Assembly: GCF_024489055.1 (NCBI RefSeq)
Contig: NC_090230.1
Location: forward strand, 9,245,001 to 9,309,000
Reading direction: 5' to 3'
Source of the DNA: Chanodichthys erythropterus
Lineage: Eukaryota > Chordata > Actinopteri > Cypriniformes > Xenocyprididae
Length of the DNA: 64,000 nucleotides
Numbering within the stretch: position 1 is the stretch's first letter; each line of letters begins with the position of its first letter. The notes under the pieces were generated by a model that saw only the letters and a list, made by a program, of their open reading frames with translations, did no database searches and was not told where the DNA came from. A program made the translations under genes and the position numbers. This document shows positions 57,401 through 64,000 of the stretch, in pieces.

Positions 57401-57689
57401 ATAATTATAATTTTTGTAATTATATTTAATAAATAATAAAAATCAAAATATATATTTCATTCTATAATTATCTTTATTGCTTTAAGAAAAGTCACTTGAC
57501 AGTTCTTTGTAGCCAACTAATGAAAAGGGCCCCATAACTCTCATTAACAAACATAATCATCTTGTTTAACCTCTTGTTTTTGCAAATATGGATCTGAATC
57601 ATCGACAGCTTTCTCAGTTGTGGTGCTTCCCTCCAGACAGCAGAATGTTCTGCATGTTAAAGGGTTAAATATGGTTTTAATTGTGATGC

Positions 57690-58140
57690 TAATGTGCTCT
57701 GAGATGGGAGAGATTATTACGCCCTCAGGGATGGAGAGATTGAGGGAGGATGGAGGAACGAAGAAGAGGAGCAGAGGGATCGAGGCGGGAGGGAACCGGT
57801 TGGGGTATTTTAATGAGTGCACCTGAAATAAACAAAGAGATATCAGATTTGTCCATGACATGCTTGCAATATCCCCTTATGCCAACAATGTCAGGGACTC
57901 AGAGGGTTCGGGGCATGGACTCAGACTGGTGACTTCCATATTATCGGGCTAGAGTGAACCGGGATGCCATCTGGGCTCAAATCCAAGCTGTCGCAGGGTC
58001 TTATCAGCTCCTGGCAGCTGCTAATCAATAATCTGATAGCGTTTCTGACATGATTGCGTCTAAATCTGAGCGAATCGGACATCTCCCTCTCTTTTTGTTA
58101 GACTGGGCAAACACTGTGTTTTTGAATGTTGATGTCTGCA
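57690..58140. promoter_or_regulatory. Candidate conserved non-coding element
   Basis: A 450-base island of balanced, non-repetitive sequence lies in AT-rich, transposon-filled DNA. It includes cores that developmental factors often bind (ccttatgcc, tcttatcagctcctgg, gctaatcaataatctgat). ORFs are short on both strands. The inference of constraint rests on composition only. Confidence 0.3.
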
Positions 58141-58929
58141 ATGGGGGATTTTGGGTTTAACCTACTGTTTGTTTTATGGATTTTGGCAGCATTGTGGCAA
58201 ATCCTCAGAGCCAAGGAAAACTGGATGGATTAGGAGTGAATTCTGGCTCACTGTGGTCCAGATGTGTTTGGGTAACGGTTGGTCAGGGAGCCTCAGCAAG
58301 ATGTTGGGCAATTTTTGTGAAAATTAGAAATAAGCAAGTGGGTTTGTTGACCTCGTTTCTGCAGATGCAGAGTTCCACCCTGATGCGGACACATTCTTTG
58401 TGGTCAGCTCATGCAGCAGAGAACTCCCTATGTCTCATTTTCACTCCGTTTAAGCTATTAGCTTGCCATTAAAGAAGAGAATTTGGAGATAAAAATGGAG
58501 GGATTTAAGCTATAGGACATTTTAAATCCTACAATCTTAAGTGTTCTGTACCTTTGGGAACAGGCCTGAATTTGTCTTCACATCTCAAACGCCCCCTTTC
58601 CACCACCAGGGTGCCGATGCTAGTGCCAGAGCCGAATCTGGAACAATTTTGCATGGTTCTAGGCTGGAGAAATTGCTCCTGTCCTTCTAAAACCTGATGG
58701 TCTTAAACCAGGAACTGGCACATTAGGGGTTGGGGGTGGGACGATATCCAAACCAAGTTTTCAGAACAACCCATTCTAGCAAGACTAACTGCATAGCAAC
58801 TTGATAAAATCATCCAGAACACCTTAGCAACTGCATAGCATCATGCAAAATCCACTCAGAATGCATTGGATGTTAGGTTTGACCCAGCAGACAAAAATAT
58901 GTTCTAAGAATGCTTTGCCAACGTGCCTA
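58141..58929. other. Intergenic, no gene seen
   Basis: A 98-codon ORF at 58176-58472 lacks splice context and family resemblance. A ccctttccaccacc repeat and a cttagcaactgcatagc repeat follow. Confidence 0.45.
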
Positions 58930-60911
58930 TTAAAGGTGCAATATGCAATATTTTCTGTCCGCTACAGGCCTATTCAAAACAAAGGCGTAGCTTGATGATG
59001 CCAAGTTTGAGCGTGGAATCTTGGGACATGTGGTCTTTACCTCACAGCCTGTGGAAATAATCGTGATAGGACTCAGGAAGAAATCATGTTCATGGATGCG
59101 ATTATTAAAGTTACTGTAGTATGAAGCAGAGCAGGACTGGGTGTTGTTGGAGCTGAACGAGGCCGCTGGAGCGATTGCACAACACACGCCGTGATCAGCG
59201 AAACTTTTATTATGCCACAGTCGCCGGCGCCACTTTTGCTTTTCCGGTCATGTATATGAGGTGACACAGCTCTGTTTATCATATTAGATACATTTGAGTT
59301 TGTTGAAAATGGTGTTATAACGTTACTCTGTTCGCTCTCTGGCTGATGTGAGACACTGTTACACACTGCAGTAAGATAGATCGATTTTAGAATGTCATAT
59401 TAAATGCTGGATGGCTTGTGTTGATAAATGGAATTCAATTATTTTTAAAACATATTGTATGAGAAAATTCTGTATTACTGTTACTAAAAATAAAGCTGCA
59501 TCTGATTATGCTCTGTTAGCTACTTCACAAAATAGTGTTTTTCTCTGAGGCATGGTGAAGCATGGTACTCAAAAAAAATCAAGAAAATTAGATTTAAACA
59601 ATAAGACTAAACGTGTTGAGCTACAGTGTACAGCATAAATGAGTACACCCCCTCTGAAACTGCTGAAAGTCAGCAATTACTCAATTACTTAGAAGACATG
59701 TTAGGGTTCTTTAGAGATATAATGTTCCAGCAAGTCTGCTTAATCAATTACCAAAGATGAATGTCAAAATTATTCAGGAAAATAAGATTTTCTTATCAAG
59801 GAGATAAAATGTTGTGTAGCAAAAATGAGTACACCCTCCTAAAAGTTCAATCAATCATTTTGGATCTAACAGCATCCAAAATGTTATGGTGTTGCTAGAG
59901 GAGGAGTACAGTGAGAAGTGCCTGGTTCCCAAAGTAAAGTTCAGTGGTAGTAAAGCTCTTATATAGGGATGTATGAGTGCTGAAGGTGTGAGGGAGTTGT
60001 GCTTTGAATTCCCACACCACTGTGTAATTTAATACACAAACTTGAAACAGAAGATGTTACCATTTCCTCATTCCCTGCATTATTGGGCATTTTTCAACAT
60101 GACAATGAGGATATGCATTCTCCCAGGGTGAAAAACCTTCCATGGACTTTGTATCGCACTCAATCTTAACACTCTTGAGCAACTGTGGGAGATTCAGTAG
60201 ATTTGAGCAACACTCCCCATTAAAGATCAGGGCATTTAAGGAGCTCATCATCCAGGAGTTAAACAGGACAGATGTGACAATTTGTCATGAACTTGTACAC
60301 TCCGTGCCAAGAAGGGTCAGAGCAGTATATTCAAAATTATGGAGGGCAAACTAAGTACTGGAATATTATACATTTGTTGAATTAAATCTATGGTGTACTT
60401 ATTTCTGCAATCCTTAATTTAAATTTATGGCTAATGACATATATTTCTCAGTTTTTATTATGTACATGTTTAATACATTTTAGTTTTGCCATCTTTCCAT
60501 GAATTGTATTAGTGATCATAAAGAAAATACATCTTTTGTATTTGTTCAGAGGGGGTGCACTCATTTATGCTGTGCACTGTATATAACAATAATTAGTTTT
60601 CTGTCTATAAATATATCAAAACAGTTGTTCCCTTGTCTATTAAAACATGTAAATATTAAAGCGTCTTTGGTGTTTCCATGGTTTCTACAAAATAAAACCG
60701 GAAACCGATGTTAACGCGGGTATGACACAATTGACATGCGACTCCTCACACGTCCCGGAGCCTTGGTTAAAATTGCAATATTCTCACGATTTACAAATAG
60801 TTGCAAACATTTGGGAAATTGGAAATTGTACTCAAGTGAACAAAATATATAACACTGGCCTAGTAGTTTTTGGATATTTTTCTGCAAAATTCTTACATAT
60901 TGCACCTTTAA
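58930..60911. mobile_element. TTAA-flanked element interrupted by a Tc1-like element
   Basis: Left end ttaaaggtgcaatatgcaat and right end tacatattgcacctttaa are inverted copies with TTAA on both sides. Without the insertion at 59622-60581 the element would be about 1.0 kb. It is a piggyBac-like non-autonomous family by its ends. Confidence 0.8.
59622..60581 (+). mobile_element. Tc1-like transposon relic, nested
   Basis: The left terminal repeat (tacagtgtacagcataaatg, then agtacaccccctctga) is inverted at the right (tcagagggggtgcactcatt, then tatgctgtgcactgta). Both lie in a TA context. Between about 60085 and 60355 the + strand shows a decayed transposase C-terminus (FFQHDN, then a LEQLW-type motif) with several stops and frameshifts. 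At 960 bases it is shorter than an intact Tc1 (~1.6 kb), so it is inactive. Confidence 0.8.
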
Positions 60912-62280
60912 GTTATTTCTGAATGTGTAAATGTTATAGTGCTAACATTTTAAGAACATTATCAAAAACCAAATAACATTAAGCAAACGTTCTATTAACA
61001 TTACTGCAAGTAAGTTTGTTCATGACTTTTTTCTGAGACTCTGGACAGCTGTGCTTCAATCCCGGTTCAGGACAGATTGATGAAGCAGTGCAGCTGGAGT
61101 ACTGCAGGACTCCAATTTCTGCCACCACACAGAGCAGTAGACTATGCCACATCTCGCCCGAGGAGAACGATTAGGAAACGGCTTTAATGTTTGTGTTTCC
61201 AGGGTTTCCGCAGACACATTTTCTTGTTTCCAGAGAGACACAGATGTGATGAAACTGCTGTTAAGGTGCCATCGGACAGTATTCTAATCCATTGTTTCAG
61301 TTTAAAAAGAAACAAAGGCTATAAAAACAGACTGGAAAACATCAGCCGCTGATGAACCACGTCTATCTTTGTTTCTAAGTTTTTGACAGCTTTAGTGTTT
61401 CACAATCAGCAAGAAAGAAACGATTAAAAACACCATTTGTGTCTGCGAGTTCCTGTTTTATGGGTGTACAGACTTGTATTAAACAAGTTTTTTAGCTGTG
61501 TTACATCAGTAAGAGTTATCTTGAAGTCAAAGTGTGAAAACTCCAGCAAATTCCCTGCGATAATTTTTAGAAGATCAAATTCTACCAAATAATAGTGACG
61601 AATCACTCTTCTGAGCTGATTCTTTTTAGTGATTCATTTAGATTCATTATTCACAAATTGAAGTAAATGTTTTGATTAAAACCTGGTGTTTTGCTGATGT
61701 TATTGCTGTTTTTGTTCATTATATCGATTATGGAACATGTTTTAATCTATGTGGAAAATATATATTATATAGAATATAACATTATTGTCACACATAGTCC
61801 AAGGGAAGAAGGTAAACGCAGGAATTCCAGCATAAATGTAGTTTAATAATCTAAGTGAAGAAACAAATAAACAGTATACATAGCACAAACAATACCAGAC
61901 AAATTAATGAGTGGAGGTGAGGAACTAAATACTCATGGAGATGAAAATATAATAACAAACAGCTGTGATGATTAATGAGTGTCCATGGAAACTGATGAGT
62001 CATGGGAAACTAGAACAAAGGAAACAGGAAACTGATAAATACAAACTAAAAGTCAAAGAAACTGAATCTAACAGAACATAATTGTGAAAATTCATTTAAA
62101 AAATAAATATTACAATTTAATTTAAATTGTAATATTTATTTAACTACAAAAACAGAACACTATTGAGTGATTAATGAAGTTTTCAAATTACAGTTCACTA
62201 TAGTGAATTTCATAGTATTTTTTTTTTTTTATATTTAAATTTGACTCAAAATGAATTTCTCTGTAAATTATTCATAATAT
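60912..62280. other. Intergenic, no gene seen
   Basis: About 61040-61260 is balanced in composition and may be unique. The remainder is AT-rich without recognisable features. Confidence 0.45.
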
Positions 62281-62555
62281 TAGGGATGCACTGATATGAA
62301 AAATTTGGCCGATACCGATAACCGATAATTCTTTATATTTGATATATTGGCTGATAAATCTAAATACAATTTTATGTATATCATTATGTATATCATGGCG
62401 AATAGTGCACATCTTAAGTGTCTCAGCTGAAGGAAATAAACCATTATTTATCGGCTGTAATATATCAGCCAAATTTTCTTATGGGGCTGATAACATTAAA
62501 AATCAACATATATCGCCCGATACCGATATGGTGGCCGATATATTGTGCATCCCTA
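62281..62555. mobile_element. hAT-like MITE
   Basis: It begins tagggatgcactgatatg and ends atattgtgcatcccta, inverted. The interior repeats ccgataccgata motifs. It is 275 bases and non-coding. Confidence 0.8.
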
Positions 62556-62675
62556 CATAATACCATTTGTATATTTGTTGCATAAAATTAAATGAAAAAT
62601 AAAAATTCAATAAAAATTCTATTCATATGCTCTTATTAAATTATATTGTTTGTATTAATTGTATTATTCTTGTTA

Positions 62676-63240
62676 GGCCCCGAGCACCGATGGTGTGAGG
62701 ACCCTATTGTAATTGCTCGGTCAATTATTCTTCTCCGAAATGAATCGCATTTTTGAGGGCCTAAACTCGAAAACTCATGAAACTTTTTTTTTTTTTTTTT
62801 AGAAATCACGCAACACTAAGTCTTGGCTAAGTGCTAATGTATCCAATTAATGCCACAAAAGAGGAAGTTGTTGTAACTCAGGCATACAATGTCCAATCTG
62901 CCCCAAACTTCACATGTTTGAGAACAGTCTTGCTCTGAACACATCTACATGACAATATACAGTTATAGTGCCAGCCACTAGCAACTGGAAGTGTCGTGTT
63001 TAACACTGTCATGCACTACTATCAACATACTAAAATATGCAATTGAGTGCTAAACATGCTAGCAACACTTAGCTGAGTGCTAAAGCATGCTATTATCGTC
63101 ATGAAACAGGAAGTTGTTGTAACTCAAGCATACAATGTCCAATCTGCCTCAAACTTCATATGTTTGATAAGTGCCCTAGCCTGAAGACATCTACATGCCA
63201 AAATTTAGTTATAGTCATAGCGCCACCAGCTGGTAGCAGG
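62676..63240 (+). repeat. Dispersed repeat with an internal direct duplication
   Basis: It opens ggccccgagcaccgatggtg. The segment gaagttgttgtaactca through gacatctacatg occurs twice, near 62862 and near 63110, about 248 bases apart. The sequence type is common in fish genomes. The class is not assigned. Confidence 0.65.
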
Positions 63241-64000
63241 AAGTGTGGCAAATACAAATAACTGACATAGTCGTCTTGAATTTATATACTTAAATGCATA
63301 TTGCCCACCTCTTTTCGCGCCAGTTTTAGTTTTCAGAATCAGTTCATTGAAACAAATCACCCAAATGAACCATTTCAATAAAATGAATTGGACTCTGCAT
63401 ATAAAATTGCATTTGCTAGTTATACAAGATAAACATATTGGACTGGCTGAATGGCAATTCATCAGTGTTTTATGAAGATGCTAACGTTGTACTGCAATAG
63501 TTCTTCTATTGATGCCTGTAGGGATTTATGACGTCAACAGAGGTGATTTTTTGACCCTTATGACCCCTGAGACACACACACTCATGCTTCAAGCAATCTA
63601 GGGCACATGTTCTTCTGCCTAATATAGAAACAGTGTCAAATTTTAAGCCTGATACACTGACTTTCCTTCCTTGTCACTCTCTATCTTCCTTCTCTAGTTT
63701 TTATGATTTGTTTCTGCTCTTCTCTGGCCAAATTTTTAATCATGCTCTCATTCATGCATCTCAAACGACCTGCTAAGGTGTGTAAGTATGTGTCTGTGTG
63801 CACTTTCTTCATTGTATTTCAGTCTTTTTCAGGCTGGTCTGGTATGTGTCTGCCCTAGATACCCAGCAAGATCCCTCTATTATGCAATGAAATGTGAATT
63901 TTATATACAGTGGCCCTAAAATGTGTTTGGACATTTTTATAAATGCATGAATGTCATTGCAAAAAAAAATTTTTTTGCTGGCACTTTGAACTGTAATATT
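63241..64000. other. Window end, no gene seen
   Basis: This is AT-rich DNA with short ORFs only. The last 100 bases (acagtggccctaaaatgtg) look like the start of another dispersed repeat cut by the window edge. Confidence 0.4.

Noticed and set aside
58176..58472. 98-codon ORF as a small gene
   Set aside because: There is no promoter, splice site or family support, and the composition matches the flanks.

Overview
The window looks like nuclear DNA of a teleost fish, most likely a cyprinid (zebrafish/carp group). The genes have many small exons with GT..AG introns. The non-coding DNA is AT-rich and crowded with (TA)n and (CA)n microsatellites. It also holds many short DNA transposons of families common in cyprinids: TTAA-flanked elements, hAT-like and Tc1-like terminal repeats, and long foldback elements. 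There are no bacterial operons, phages or CRISPR arrays.

Three transcription units can be supported, all on the + strand. (1) 70-6600 holds the last eight coding exons and 3'UTR of an R3H-domain gene, best read as r3hdm1; the R3H domain itself lies upstream. (2) 9171-22637 holds a chain of four exon-like segments whose splice sites and phases fit each other and end in a clear terminal exon. I do not recognise the protein. The second segment carries an in-frame TGA two codons after its strong acceptor, so this is either a recent pseudogene or a gene whose splicing I have not fully resolved. (3) 31887-40470 is a complete five-exon rnd3 gene (RhoE), encoding 243 residues with the GTPase-deficient P-loop and switch II residues of the Rnd family and a CTVM prenylation box. 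A TATA-like box lies about 175 bp upstream, and a 3'UTR of about 2.2 kb probably follows.

Region by region: 1-6600 r3hdm1, with a transposon-rich last intron; 6600-22640 the unrecognised exon chain, interleaved with MITEs, a tRNA-like tandem array (16817-17752) and a LINE tail; 22640-31500 mostly repeats, including a 2 kb TTAA-flanked element with two foldback elements inside it, then a 1.37 kb TCTA/TCTG (GATA/GACA) block; 31500-42700 rnd3; 42700-64000 a gene desert with nested transposons (a Tc1-like copy inside a TTAA element, one IR element inside another) and a few unique, enhancer-like stretches.

The genes do not form a functional pathway. r3hdm1 and rnd3 both map to human 2q, which fits an ancestral synteny block. 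I found no convincing new multi-gene system. The most useful leads are the unrecognised third gene with its nonsense codon, the tRNA-like satellite, a CT microsatellite serving as the polypyrimidine tract of an r3hdm1 acceptor, and the GATA/GACA block just upstream of rnd3.
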